Shown one piece after another: positions 25,754 through 34,425 of a stretch of 64,000 nucleotides of DNA. This stretch comes from Flavobacterium psychrophilum (lineage in GTDB: Bacteria > Bacteroidota > Bacteroidia > Flavobacteriales > Flavobacteriaceae). The stretch covers positions 1 through 64,000 of the forward strand of contig CAMBZB010000006.1 in assembly GCA_945872245.1 (NCBI GenBank), written 5' to 3'. Positions within the stretch are counted from its first letter, which is position 1. Each line of letters opens with the position of its first letter. The position numbers were made by a program, and so were the translations under genes. A model generated the notes under the pieces. That model did no database searches and was not told the origin of the DNA. It saw only the letters and a list, made by a program, of their open reading frames with translations.

Positions 25754-26386
25754 TTAAAGGGTGATGAATAATTCTTCGTTTGATTTTCTAACTTTTTTGT
25801 AATGCTGGGTTGCATCTTCTTTATGGCGGTAACCGATAGCAGCCATTAAGGAAGCATTTAACCCTAATTTTTCTAAGCCTAATATTTCATTGACTTTCGC
25901 AGGAACAAAACCTTCCATTGGAGTCACATCAATTTTCAACTCGGCCGCCGCATTCAATAAATTGCCTAAAGCCAAATAGGTTTGTTTAGCAGTCCAAATA
26001 TTTTTTACATCTTGCGGCATAGAATTTATTGGCCCTTTCATATAATCACCAAAGCCAGCCAAGGATTCAGCAGGAATATTTCTGGTTTGACTAATTCGGT
26101 TGATGTAGGTGTCTATTGATTTGTCATCAACATTAGTTTCATTTGCAAAAACAATTAGATGTGAGGCATCCACAACTTGGGATTGTCCATAGGCAGCTGG
26201 CTGAAGCTGTGCTCTTAATTCTGGATTTTCAACAATTATAACTTTATAAGGTTGTAATCCATAAGAAGAAGAACTCAAACGAATCGCTTCTTTTAATGTG
26301 TTTAAATCTTGGGTTGAGATTTTTTTTGTGGAGTCAAATTTCTTTGTTGCGTATCTCCAATTCTGGTTTTCTATAAAAGTGTTCAT
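25754..26386 (-). CDS. NAD(P)H-dependent nitroreductase/oxidoreductase
   Basis: FMN-dependent nitroreductase-fold enzyme of 210 residues, NfsB/DrgA-like: N-terminal WRYATKKFDSTKKI, the FMN contact SSSSYGLQPYKVIIVENPELR and the C-terminal AAIGYRHKEDATQHYKKVRK. The family reduces quinones, nitroaromatics or flavins. It sits 14 nt after marR and 28 nt before yceI, so its expression is probably controlled by MarR in response to a quinone-like compound. The exact substrate cannot be told. Confidence 0.92.
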   Translation of the reverse strand: MNTFIENQNWRYATKKFDSTKKISTQDLNTLKEAIRLSSSSYGLQPYKVIIVENPELRAQLQPAAYGQSQVVDASHLIVFANETNVDDKSIDTYINRISQTRNIPAESLAGFGDYMKGPINSMPQDVKNIWTAKQTYLALGNLLNAAAELKIDVTPMEGFVPAKVNEILGLEKLGLNASLMAAIGYRHKEDATQHYKKVRKSNEELFITL

Positions 26387-26400
26387 GTTATATTTGATTT

Positions 26401-26856
26401 TTATTTGTTTCTATATTTTTCTAACAATTGATTCAATAAAATTTGTTCTTCGGCACTTAAATTATTGGAAAAGAAAACTACGTGGGCATTTACCTTTGGA
26501 TCCAATTCCATTAAAAGATCTAACCCCTTTTGGGTAATCAAAACTTCAATTTTTCTTCTATTTTCAGGGCAGACGTTTCGAGTGACTAAATCTTTTAATA
26601 ATAATTTATCTACTAAACGGGTTGTGTTGCTTGTTTTTGCTAACATTCGCTCCTGTATCGAATACATGTTTGCTGGATTTCCTTTCTGACCTCTCAATAT
26701 TCTTAATACATTATATTGTTCGCCTGATAAATCATAAGGTTTTAAAACCTCGTTAAACTTGTCGTTAATTACATTTTGAGTATAAAGCACATTTAGAATA
26801 ATTTTTTTAGAATTATCTAAGGGAATAGTGCTTTTTATTTCGTCTTCAATTTTCAT
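26401..26856 (-). CDS. MarR family transcriptional regulator
   Basis: A winged-helix repressor of 151 residues. Features are the helical dimerisation ends, recognition region MYSIQERMLAKTSNTTRLVDKLL and wing RNVCPENRRKIEVLIT with its conserved Arg. It is the first gene of an operon with a nitroreductase and yceI. Palindromic sites lie directly upstream and overlap its promoter, so autoregulation is very likely. The inducer is unknown. Confidence 0.94.
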   Translation of the reverse strand: MKIEDEIKSTIPLDNSKKIILNVLYTQNVINDKFNEVLKPYDLSGEQYNVLRILRGQKGNPANMYSIQERMLAKTSNTTRLVDKLLLKDLVTRNVCPENRRKIEVLITQKGLDLLMELDPKVNAHVVFFSNNLSAEEQILLNQLLEKYRNK

Positions 26857-26871
26857 ATTTGTATATATGTA

Positions 26872-26887
26872 ATTTGTAGCTACAAAT
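26872..26887. promoter_or_regulatory. Likely MarR operator, 16-bp perfect palindrome
   Basis: ATTTGTAGCTACAAAT is perfectly symmetric and lies 16 bp upstream of the marR ATG. It overlaps a -7 box on the minus strand (TACATTTG, 26883-26890), so a bound dimer would block transcription. Confidence 0.75.
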
Positions 26888-26902
26888 GTAATATAAATTT
26901 TG

Positions 26903-26914
26903 TTGTATATACAA
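26903..26914. promoter_or_regulatory. Second palindromic site upstream of marR
   Basis: TTGTATATACAA is a perfect 12-bp palindrome that shares the TTTGTA/TACAAA-type half-site with the operator at 26872. It overlaps a second possible -7 box (26912-26919). Confidence 0.55.
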
Positions 26915-26939
26915 ATGTATTAACTTTTTGTATTAAAAT

Positions 26940-27202
26940 TTTTAATCACCTTGGAAAAGTGATCGAAAAACAGAGTGAGTTTTCGGAATTCGGAAATGTT
27001 AAAATCAGTAATAAATAGGAATACATGTTGATTTTACTATTCAAGTGTTCTGTTTATCTTGTTTTTTAGTGAATTATTTGAATAATTCGTAATTTAATGT
27101 GTTTACACTTACACGAAAACGTTTTCTGCAAATAATTATCCAATTAACATTTGGATCTATTATTGTTTGCTAAAAACGGTGTATTTTTACCAAAAAAATG
27201 CG
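26940..27202. other. Noncoding gap upstream of the rhodanese gene
   Basis: No gene seen. The only ordered element beyond the marR operators is the 12-bp palindrome at 27115. Confidence 0.5.
27115..27126. promoter_or_regulatory. LacI-type-looking palindrome upstream of rhodanese-gapN
   Basis: GAAAACGTTTTC is a perfect 12-bp palindrome with the central CG typical of LacI-family operators. It lies about 77 bp before the rhodanese start. No regulator gene is adjacent. Confidence 0.4.
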
Positions 27203-27508
27203 ATGGATTTGACACAAGAAGATTGGGTTTCTCAATTTGAAGCCGATCAAAACGCAGTAATGCTAGATGTGAGAACAGAGGACGAATGCGATCAAGGCAT
27301 TATAGAAAGTTCTATAAATATTGATATTTATAAAGGGCCAGAATTTGTTGCTGCAATTGAAGCCTTGGATAAAAGTAAAAATTATTATGTGTATTGCCGA
27401 TCTGGGGTTAGAAGCGCCAAAGCTTGCACAATCATGAATGAATTAGGCATAGAAAATGCCTATAATTTACTAGGCGGGATTATAGAATGGAATGGCGATA
27501 TAGTTTAA
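27203..27508 (+). CDS. Single-domain rhodanese-like protein
   Basis: A 101-residue rhodanese with the active-site loop CRSGVRS and the LLGGI motif near the end (AYNLLGGIIEWNG). Family members transfer sulfane sulfur to cyanide or other thiophilic acceptors. I take the ATG at 27203 (MDLTQEDWVSQF); 12 more in-frame codons upstream look unlike the family. No signal peptide, so cytoplasmic. It is followed by a GapN-like gene after 72 nt and may share its transcript. Confidence 0.87.
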   Translation: MDLTQEDWVSQFEADQNAVMLDVRTEDECDQGIIESSINIDIYKGPEFVAAIEALDKSKNYYVYCRSGVRSAKACTIMNELGIENAYNLLGGIIEWNGDIV

Positions 27509-27580
27509 TCAATAAATTAGGGAAAAGGTCATCAGTGCCTTTTTTTAATTTAAATCAGAATGTTAAATAAAATATAGATA

Positions 27581-29161
27581 ATGAATACAATACCTCAAGA
27601 ATTTCAAATTAACGAATTACTGAATCAAGATACTTATTTGGTAGATGGTGAATTAAAAAAGTGGACCGGTCCTACAACACCAGTATATTCAACAATATCA
27701 TCTACCGAAAATTACGAACCTACATTATTGGGAACTATTCCTTTTATGGGAGAAGAAGATGCGATGAAAGCGCTTGAAGCTGCTGATGCCGCATTTCTCA
27801 ACGGTCAGGGTTTGTGGCCTACCATGAAAGTGGCGGACCGCATAAAATGCATGGAAGATTTTGTCACTAAGATGAAGGCAACCCGTTCTGAAGTGGTTAA
27901 GCTTTTGATGTGGGAAATTGGAAAGACATTAGGGGATTCAGAGAAAGAATTCGATAGAACTGTCGAATATATTTATGACACTATTGACAGTTATAAGGAA
28001 TTAAACAGTCGCAGTGCTCATTTTAGCAAAGTACAAAGTATAAATGCCATGGTTCGAAGAGGTCCATTGGGGGTTGTATTATGTCTAGGGCCCTATAATT
28101 ATCCTTTGAATGAAACCTTTTCTTTGCTTATTCCTGCATTGATAATGGGAAATCCCGTAATTTTCAAACCCGCCAAACTGGGCGTTTTATTAATATCCCC
28201 TTTATTGGAAGCCTTTAGAAGTAGTTTTCCAAAAGGGGCTATCAACATACTATATGGTCGTGGACGCGAAGTTGCCTCCCCAATTATGAAATCGGGACGG
28301 GTGGCTATATTGGCTTTGATCGGTAACAGTAAATCGGCTATTGCTTTACAGGATTTACATCCCAACAAAAATAGATTGCGTTTGGTATTGGGGTTGGAAG
28401 CCAAAAATCCAGCAATAATTTTACCGGATGCTAATTTGGATTTGGCTATAGACGAATGTGTAGCAGGTTCATTGTCTTTTAACGGACAACGATGCACAGC
28501 CTTAAAAGTATTGTATGTACACGAATCTATTGTTGATGAATTCAATAAACGATTTAGTGCCAAAGTGGACTCACTCGTTTATGGCAATCCTTGGGATAAA
28601 TCAGTATTTCTTACTCCTTTACCTGAAAAAGAGAAGCCTGCTTATATCCAGGAATTGATCGATGATGCAACTAGTTTTGGAGCAAAAGTCATCAATGCAA
28701 AAGGAGGAAAGCAACTCGAAAATTATATCTTTCCAGCCATTTTATATCCCATAAGTAAAGAAATGCGTATTTATCATGAAGAACAATTTGGTCCTGTTGT
28801 GCCAGTTATTTCTTTTAAGAATATTCAGGAACCTTTGGATGATATGGCAGAGTCAAATTACGGACAACAAGTGAGTTTGTTTGGCCAAAATGTAAAAACC
28901 ATTGCGCCTCTTATTGATAATTTGGTAAACTTAGTTTGCAGGGTAAACCTAAACAGTTCTTGCCAGAGAGGACCCGATGTTTTTCCTTTTACGGGTCGTA
29001 AAGATTCCGCTGTGGGGACTTTGAGTATTCATGATGCCTTGCGTTCTTTTTCGATAAGAACTTTTGTAGCTTCCAAAGACAATGAATACAACAACAATAT
29101 TTTGCAAGAATTGTTAAATAGCAAAGAATCTAATTTTATTAATACAGATTATATTTTGTAG
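27581..29161 (+). CDS. GapN-like NADP-dependent aldehyde dehydrogenase
   Basis: An aldehyde dehydrogenase of 526 residues most like non-phosphorylating glyceraldehyde-3-phosphate dehydrogenase. Visible: PYNYPLN with N173, NADP-site K196 (IFKPAK), catalytic C305 in [10 protein letters not shown], and the C-terminal [14 protein letters not shown] that resembles the phosphate-binding part of GapN. The usual ELGGK segment reads LGLEAKNP (269-277), with the Glu displaced to 273. It would oxidise glyceraldehyde-3-phosphate to 3-phosphoglycerate with NADPH gain. The substrate is inferred. Confidence 0.82.
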   Translation: MNTIPQEFQINELLNQDTYLVDGELKKWTGPTTPVYSTISSTENYEPTLLGTIPFMGEEDAMKALEAADAAFLNGQGLWPTMKVADRIKCMEDFVTKMKATRSEVVKLLMWEIGKTLGDSEKEFDRTVEYIYDTIDSYKELNSRSAHFSKVQSINAMVRRGPLGVVLCLGPYNYPLNETFSLLIPALIMGNPVIFKPAKLGVLLISPLLEAFRSSFPKGAINILYGRGREVASPIMKSGRVAILALIGNSKSAIALQDLHPNKNRLRLVLGLEAKNPAIILPDANLDLAIDECVAGSLSFNGQRCTALKVLYVHESIVDEFNKRFSAKVDSLVYGNPWDKSVFLTPLPEKEKPAYIQELIDDATSFGAKVINAKGGKQLENYIFPAILYPISKEMRIYHEEQFGPVVPVISFKNIQEPLDDMAESNYGQQVSLFGQNVKTIAPLIDNLVNLVCRVNLNSSCQRGPDVFPFTGRKDSAVGTLSIHDALRSFSIRTFVASKDNEYNNNILQELLNSKESNFINTDYIL

Positions 29162-29199
29162 TCAAAACAAATAGTAACTTTGACTTGGTTCAAATGTAT

Positions 29200-29235
29200 A
29201 AAAGAGGATTTACCTGATGGTGATCCTCTTTTTGT
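29200..29235 (+). terminator. Terminator after the gapN-like gene
   Basis: AAAGAGGAT (29201-29209) pairs with ATCCTCTTT (29223-29231), followed by more T residues. Confidence 0.75.
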
Positions 29236-29297
29236 TTATATCATGATTTTATTTACAGTGTCATTACTTTATTAGGTATAATTTAAACTCTAACACT

Positions 29298-29724
29298 ATG
29301 AAAAATATTAATTCGTTTTTATACTTGTTTTGATTCTTATTGGGAGTATAGCAATACATTCCAAAACAGTAATTGGGTAGATCCCAAATCTTCTAATGTA
29401 AAAAAAAATCCTTTTAAAGGCAATTTAAGCGCTGCCGCCGACGGAAAGGAAATATTCAACCAAATGTGTGTTTTATGTCACGGCTTGAAAGGGGAGGGTA
29501 ATGATGAAGCTGGATTAAGTTTGGAGCGAAAACCAGCGAATTTTATTGTCCTAAAAGTTATAACCGAAAGTGACTGTTCCATTTTTTGGAAAATAACAAA
29601 TGGAAAGGCTCCAATGGCATCTTATGATGAACTCTTGTCAGATGATCAACGTTGGAAGTTGGTAAATTACATTAGAGAGCTTGGCAAAAAGGGAGTAGTT
29701 AGAGTCAAAGAACTAACAAAATAA
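29298..29724 (+). pseudogene. Small cytochrome c, frameshifted in its signal peptide
   Basis: The only open frame with the heme motif (CVLCH, preceded in frame by KKNPFKGNLSAAADGKEIFN) has no start codon before the heme-site methionine at 29464. An ATG at 29298 begins MKNINSFLYLF and then stops. A second frame reads VFILVLILIGSIAIHSK, a good signal-peptide core, and then stops. The third frame carries the mature protein. The coding sequence thus moves through three frames, as if two single bases were lost. An intact gene would make an exported class I cytochrome c of about 140 residues. True decay or homopolymer sequencing errors are both possible. Confidence 0.7.
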
Positions 29725-29833
29725 AAAATAATTGGTCTTAAAAGAATACATAAATGGGAATATTTATATCTTGTAATCAAAGGCTTGAAATGAATGTCTT
29801 AAAAGATATAGTCAAGAATATATATAAAAAATG

Positions 29834-29873
29834 AAAGTGGACAATTCTAAAATAATTTAGAATTGTCCACTTT
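29834..29873. terminator. Terminator after tmRNA (and the cytochrome c gene)
   Basis: A perfect 18-bp stem (29834-29851 with 29856-29873, loop ATAA) ends 2 nt before the mature tmRNA 3' end on the minus strand. Confidence 0.85.
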
Positions 29874-29875
29874 TG

Positions 29876-30268
29876 TGGAGTCGGGGAGAGTCGAACTCCC
29901 GTCCAAACAAGCAACTAAAAAACTTTCTACACGCTTATTTCCTGATTTGGTTTTCGACTTTGTGCTAGGCCAGGAACAGCCACACATTGCTTATCTTCTT
30001 AGTTTCGAAATCCACCCGAAGCTTATGGAAATCTAGGTTTAAATTTACGATTCACCTTTGTCGACCGCTATAAACCAGAGCTTTCGAGGTAAATCCTGCT
30101 TTCCTACCTAGTAGGACGAGGCTAATCTTACTATAATTCAGATTATGCAGCAAGAGCGTAGTTTCCTTCGCCGTGTATGTGTTTTGAAACCTTTTATTTA
30201 CGAGAATTGTCCCAGTTCTCGGCGTGCTTACTTTTCAATTCGACTTGCTGTCAAAACCAGTCGACCCC
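29876..30268 (-). ncRNA. ssrA: tmRNA (transfer-messenger RNA)
   Basis: Rescues stalled ribosomes and tags the product for proteolysis. On the minus strand the RNA begins GGGGUCGACUGGUUUUGACAG and ends with the T-arm GGGAG-UUCGACU-CUCCC and acceptor strand CGACUCC-A. These pair with the 5' GGGGUCG over 7 bp. The CCA end is not encoded. The tag ORF (30143-30172) reads GEGNYALAA and then UAA, close to the GE.NYALAA tags of Bacteroidetes. Length is about 393 nt. Confidence 0.97.
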
Positions 30269-30354
30269 ATTTTTTTATTAACTAATTCTCAAAAATCATT
30301 CCAAAATTGATTTGGTAAATATAGTCATTTTTCCAAGAATTTAATCCGCTGAAT

Positions 30355-31554
30355 CTATTCTTCTTCACTATTCAAGTGAAAAGGATAATCACCAAATAAT
30401 GCCGACAATTTTTTAATTTCATACGGCTTTCTAGAAAATTTATTTGATAATGCTATAATGGTGACATTCTCATTTCTCAAAGTTACATAGGATGAAGTAT
30501 TGCCGTGCCACCAACCATTGTGATAATATAAAGTTACCCCTGGATCTAGTTCCGTCATTCGTATTCCAAGCCCATAATTTCTTTTACCCTTATGCTCGTT
30601 GCTGTATCCTGTATAGACTTGCTGGAGTAATTCAGGATCTAAAAATGTAGAGGTACTTCTTGCTCGGTCTAATTTTAATAAATCCCGTGGAGTAGAATAG
30701 ATATTTTTGTCTCCATAAATGGCATCTAAATAGTCCATTCCAATTTCAACTTTATTTCCTTTATAGGAAGGCGCTACCTTTTTTCGGTCGTTATCATAAT
30801 CCATGACAAAGGTATTTTTCATCCCAAGGGGCTCAAAAATGATTTGCTCCATCGCTACTTTATACGATAAGCCGGTTATTTTTTCGATAATCAAAGCCAA
30901 CATGGCATAATTGGTATTACAGTACGCAAATCGAGTCCCAGTTTTTGATTCTAGACCGATGTCTTTTGTTGTCATTAGATTTAAAATATCATGATTAGTT
31001 AGCACATTGTGTCTGTCCCATATCTCTTTTTTGTCTGTGAAATAAGAATAATTTCGCATTCCACTTCGATGATTTAATAACATTCTAACTGTTACTTCAG
31101 GGTAAGGAAACTCCTTTAAAATGGTTTTTACTTTTTGGTCTAAATCTAATTTTTTGGCATTTACCAATTTTAAAACTGCGGTTGCAGTAATCATTTTGCT
31201 AACTGATGCGATGTGGAGAGGGGTGTCGGCAGTAATTAAGGTTTTGTCTCTAAAATTGGCATAGCCTTCGTATTTTTCAAAGAGGATTTGTCCATTTTTT
31301 GCCACTAGAATGCTACCATTTAAACTATGGTTTGGCCAATTTTTATTGTAAAAAGATTCAACAGCTCTTTTTTTTGAAGTTATGTATTCCGAAGTAAGTA
31401 TGGGAACTTCATGAACTAAAGGTCTCATTTTAGGTAAAACATCTTTTGGAAGTTCGGCATCGCTGAGTTCCACTTTATGCTGTTTTGTACAGGAACTTAA
31501 AACTAAAATCAAGAGGAGTAATTGTAGTATATTTGTGCGTTTGATATAATTCAT
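30355..31554 (-). CDS. Serine hydrolase (class C beta-lactamase/DD-peptidase-like) lipoprotein
   Basis: A penicillin-recognising serine hydrolase fold of 399 residues from the ATG at 31554. It has a lipoprotein signal ending VLSSC (Cys-22), the nucleophile motif SVSK (117-120), YCN (211-213, Y-x-N) and HNG (H-x-G, in YYHNGWWHG). The ORF can be extended 12 codons upstream, but the -7 box TATATTTG at 31574-31581 supports the ATG at 31554. Such proteins act as esterases or peptidases on cell-wall or D-amino acid substrates; antibiotic resistance should not be assumed. It sits upstream of ssrA on the same strand. Confidence 0.88.
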   Translation of the reverse strand: MNYIKRTNILQLLLLILVLSSCTKQHKVELSDAELPKDVLPKMRPLVHEVPILTSEYITSKKRAVESFYNKNWPNHSLNGSILVAKNGQILFEKYEGYANFRDKTLITADTPLHIASVSKMITATAVLKLVNAKKLDLDQKVKTILKEFPYPEVTVRMLLNHRSGMRNYSYFTDKKEIWDRHNVLTNHDILNLMTTKDIGLESKTGTRFAYCNTNYAMLALIIEKITGLSYKVAMEQIIFEPLGMKNTFVMDYDNDRKKVAPSYKGNKVEIGMDYLDAIYGDKNIYSTPRDLLKLDRARSTSTFLDPELLQQVYTGYSNEHKGKRNYGLGIRMTELDPGVTLYYHNGWWHGNTSSYVTLRNENVTIIALSNKFSRKPYEIKKLSALFGDYPFHLNSEEE

Positions 31555-31573
31555 TTTTATTGGAATAGAATGG

Positions 31574-31581
31574 CAAATATA
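31574..31581 (-). promoter_or_regulatory. -7 box for the serine hydrolase gene
   Basis: TATATTTG on the minus strand, 19 nt before the chosen start codon, perfect TAnnTTTG. Confidence 0.55.
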
Positions 31582-31792
31582 TAGAATCAAACTCTTTTGG
31601 TTTGTTATTTTTTTTAAAAATCACAACACTTTTTTTGTTTAATAGTAGGGAATAAAAGTATCCTGATTAGATTCAAGCTTTTAGTATTTTTTATTCTATG
31701 TCTAATTTAACAAAAAGGAATTTACTATCAAATAAAATGGGTATATTTATGATGCAAATACATAATAAGGTAAAATAAAGACACGATAGAAA

Positions 31793-32995
31793 ATGAAATT
31801 TGGAATTATAAAAGAAAGGAAAAATCCTCCTGACCGGAGAGTTGTATTTTCGCCTGATGAATTAGCAAGATTAAAACAACTCTATCAAGGCCTAACTGTA
31901 AAAGTGGAAAGTTCAGATATCCGGGTTTTTAGTGATGAGGATTATCGGAATATAGGTGTTGAAGTTGCTGATGACATTAGTGACTGTTCTGTTTTTTTTG
32001 GTGTTAAGGAGGTTCCAATAGACTATTTAATTGCCGACAAGTCCTATTTCTTTTTTTCGCACACTCTCAAAAAACAACCTCATAACAGACAATTATTGCG
32101 GGCTTTATTAGATAAAAACATTGATTTTTATGACCATGAAACTTTGGTCGATACCCACAATCATAGGTTAATTGGTTTTGGGAAGTATGCAGGAATTGTA
32201 GGTACATACAATGCCATTCGAGCTTTTGGAATAAAATTCGAATTATTTAGATTGCCCAAAGCCGCTACACTTTCTGGAAAAGAGGCTTTAATTGCTCATT
32301 TGAAGCGGTTGGTTTTGCCGCCTTTGAAATTCGTTGTAACTGGAACTGGTAAAGTGGGCAGTGGTGTAAAAGAAGTACTTGATGCTATCAAAATATCTGA
32401 AGTTTCAGTCGAGAATTATTTGACAAAAAACTATACGCAACCCGTTTATACCCAGATTGACGTATTGGAATATAACAAGAGAAAAGATGGTAATGTCTTG
32501 GATTTCAGTGATTTTTTCGATCATCCACAGGAATACGTTTCTGATTTTGAACGGTTCACGAAAGTTTCGGATGTATATATTACTGCACATTTTCATGCCA
32601 ATGAAGCCCCGAAAATTCTCACACGAGAAATGCTTCAGGCCAACGATTGTAAAATAAAAGTCGTTGCCGATATCTCCTGCGATGTCGATGGTTCTATCGC
32701 TTGTACACTGAGATCGTCAACCATTGTCGAGCCTTTTTATGGTTATTTGCCTAGCGAAAATAAAGAGGTAGATATTTTTCACCCAGCGGCAATTGTGGTA
32801 ATGGCTGTAGACAATTTGCCTTGTGAATTGCCAAGAGATGCCAGCGAAGGCTTTGGTGAAATGTTTATGGAACAAGTGATTCCTGCTTTTTTCAATGGAG
32901 ACAAAGACGGAATTTTGCAACGCGCTAAAATGACCGAAAAAGGAAAACTCACCCCAAGGTTTAGCTATTTACAAGATTATGTAGATGGAAACTGA
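31793..32995 (+). CDS. Saccharopine/alanine dehydrogenase-like NAD(P) oxidoreductase
   Basis: A 400-residue enzyme with the alanine-dehydrogenase/PNT N-terminal domain (KFGIIKERKNPPDRRVVFSP), a Rossmann nucleotide site GTGKVGSG (near 187) and a C-terminal part with DISCDVDGSI. The layout matches LYS1-type saccharopine dehydrogenase (L-lysine-forming). Flavobacteria normally make lysine by the diaminopimelate route, so a lysine-degradative role or another substrate is possible. The gene stands alone with no lysine genes nearby and ends at a terminator shared with kdsA. Confidence 0.82.
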   Translation: MKFGIIKERKNPPDRRVVFSPDELARLKQLYQGLTVKVESSDIRVFSDEDYRNIGVEVADDISDCSVFFGVKEVPIDYLIADKSYFFFSHTLKKQPHNRQLLRALLDKNIDFYDHETLVDTHNHRLIGFGKYAGIVGTYNAIRAFGIKFELFRLPKAATLSGKEALIAHLKRLVLPPLKFVVTGTGKVGSGVKEVLDAIKISEVSVENYLTKNYTQPVYTQIDVLEYNKRKDGNVLDFSDFFDHPQEYVSDFERFTKVSDVYITAHFHANEAPKILTREMLQANDCKIKVVADISCDVDGSIACTLRSSTIVEPFYGYLPSENKEVDIFHPAAIVVMAVDNLPCELPRDASEGFGEMFMEQVIPAFFNGDKDGILQRAKMTEKGKLTPRFSYLQDYVDGN

Positions 32996-33040
32996 TGTGG
33001 GCTGATTTTTTTTTTTGAATATAGAGTGGTTGTAAATACA

Positions 33041-33083
33041 ATACCCCCAAAAAGTCAGACACTATTGGGGGCATTTTTTTTAA
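33041..33083. terminator. Bidirectional terminator between the dehydrogenase gene and kdsA
   Basis: CCCCCAA (33044-33050) pairs with TTGGGGG (33065-33071), followed by a T-run, between convergent genes. Confidence 0.8.
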
Positions 33084-33091
33084 AATTGGAT

Positions 33092-33910
33092 CTAAAACGT
33101 ATTTATGGTTTTTCTGATGGCGACTAACTTGGTCATTAGTCCTTCAAAATAATCCAAATGCAGCATATTGGCACCGTCACTTTTGGCATTAGCAGGGTCG
33201 AAATGGGTTTCTATAAAAATTCCGTCAACGCCTACAGCGATTCCGGCTTTGGCAATGGTTTCAATCATATCCGGTCTTCCGCCAGTCACACCCGCAGTTT
33301 GGTTGGGTTGTTGCAGGGAATGGGTAACATCAAGCACCGTCGTGGCATACTGTTGCATGGTGGGAATTCCACGGAAATCAACAATCATGTCTTGGTAGCC
33401 AAACATTGTTCCGCGATCGGTTACCATTACATTATGATTGTGGCAATCCAATACCTTTTGCACGGCGTGTTTCATGCTTTCCGGACTCATGAATTGTCCT
33501 TTTTTCAAGTTGATTACTTTTCCGGTTTTGGCTGCAGCCACAAGCAAATCAGTTTGGCGCACCAAGAAAGCGGGGATTTGTAATACATCAACATATTCGG
33601 CAGCCATAGCCGCATCTTCATTGGTGTGAATATCGGTTACGGTAGGGACACCAAAAGTCTCCGAAACTTTGCGAAGAATTCGTAATGCTTTTTCGTCACC
33701 AATTCCTGAAAAACTATCAATTCTGGATCGGTTGGCCTTCTTGAAGGAGCCTTTGAAAACGAAAGGAATTTCTAATTTATCGGTAATTCCAATTAACTTT
33801 TCGGCAATTCGCATCGCCATTTCTTCGCCTTCAATGGCGCAAGGCCCAGCCAATAGAAAGAAGTTGCCACTATCAGCATGTTTTATTTGTGGAATATGGT
33901 GTAGATTCAT
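33092..33910 (-). CDS. kdsA: 3-deoxy-8-phosphooctulonate synthase
   Basis: Condenses PEP with arabinose-5-phosphate to make KDO-8-phosphate for lipopolysaccharide inner core. Conserved blocks are FLLAGPCAIEGEEMAMRIAEKL, FKGSFKKANRSR and the C-terminal FIETHFDPANAKSDGANML. A length of 272 residues is normal. A -7 box TATCTTTG lies upstream on the minus strand near 33930. The lipoprotein gene upstream is 62 nt away and may be transcribed with it. Confidence 0.97.
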   Translation of the reverse strand: MNLHHIPQIKHADSGNFFLLAGPCAIEGEEMAMRIAEKLIGITDKLEIPFVFKGSFKKANRSRIDSFSGIGDEKALRILRKVSETFGVPTVTDIHTNEDAAMAAEYVDVLQIPAFLVRQTDLLVAAAKTGKVINLKKGQFMSPESMKHAVQKVLDCHNHNVMVTDRGTMFGYQDMIVDFRGIPTMQQYATTVLDVTHSLQQPNQTAGVTGGRPDMIETIAKAGIAVGVDGIFIETHFDPANAKSDGANMLHLDYFEGLMTKLVAIRKTINTF

Positions 33911-33940
33911 AAGGTGATTTTTGAAAGGGCAAAGATAGTC

Positions 33941-33974
33941 AGGATTTGTGATTTACGATTTAGGATTTGTGATT
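33941..33974. repeat. 13-bp direct repeat between kdsA and the lipoprotein gene
   Basis: AGGATTTGTGATT occurs at 33941-33953 and 33962-33974, with a diverged copy between. The second copy runs into the last codon of the lipoprotein gene. Confidence 0.7.
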
Positions 33975-34425
33975 AATTTTTCTTCAAGGTGAGCCCAACA
34001 GGAACCATCAATACTCCTTTTTCATAAATATTCAAATATAAGGTAACGGGATTTTGTTGTCCTTCCCATTTTAGTTCGTAAACATCCAAAAAGCCTGCCC
34101 CCATCTCGCTTCTTTTTGTTGGAAACGGACAGCAACTTTCTAATTTAGTGTAGGTAATTTTTTCCCCTTTTGGTCCTGCCAAAGCATTTAGATAACGTTG
34201 CTGATTAATGGTTTCGTTTTTTGTATTAGAATAAAAAATATTAATGGGATATTCTTTTTCATAACCATATTTTTGATCCTTGCTGTATTCAGTGATGACG
34301 AATGTATTGTTGCTTTCCAAGCGAGGAATAGGAGCATTGTCATCCATATTCTTTATGGTAGATTGTGTGCTTATACATGATGTGTACAGAAGCAACAAAG
34401 TGATAAAAGGCAGGATTTTTTTCAT
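33973..34425 (-). CDS. Hypothetical small lipoprotein next to kdsA
   Basis: A 150-residue protein with a lipoprotein signal ending LLLYTSC (Cys-17). The mature part contains ALAGPKGEKITY, the adjacent-cysteine segment ESCCPFPTKRSEMGAGFLD, and a C-terminal strand run VTLYLNIYEKGVLMVPVGL. I recognise no enzymatic domain. It lies just upstream of kdsA on the same strand. It is far too short and unrelated to be an aldolase or synthase itself. Confidence 0.7.
   Translation of the reverse strand: MKKILPFITLLLLYTSCISTQSTIKNMDDNAPIPRLESNNTFVITEYSKDQKYGYEKEYPINIFYSNTKNETINQQRYLNALAGPKGEKITYTKLESCCPFPTKRSEMGAGFLDVYELKWEGQQNPVTLYLNIYEKGVLMVPVGLTLKKN

Noticed and set aside
29876..30268. tRNA gene suggested by GGGGAGAGTCGAACTCCCG
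   Set aside because: This T-arm belongs to tmRNA: both ends, the tag frame and the total length fit ssrA, and no anticodon arm is present.
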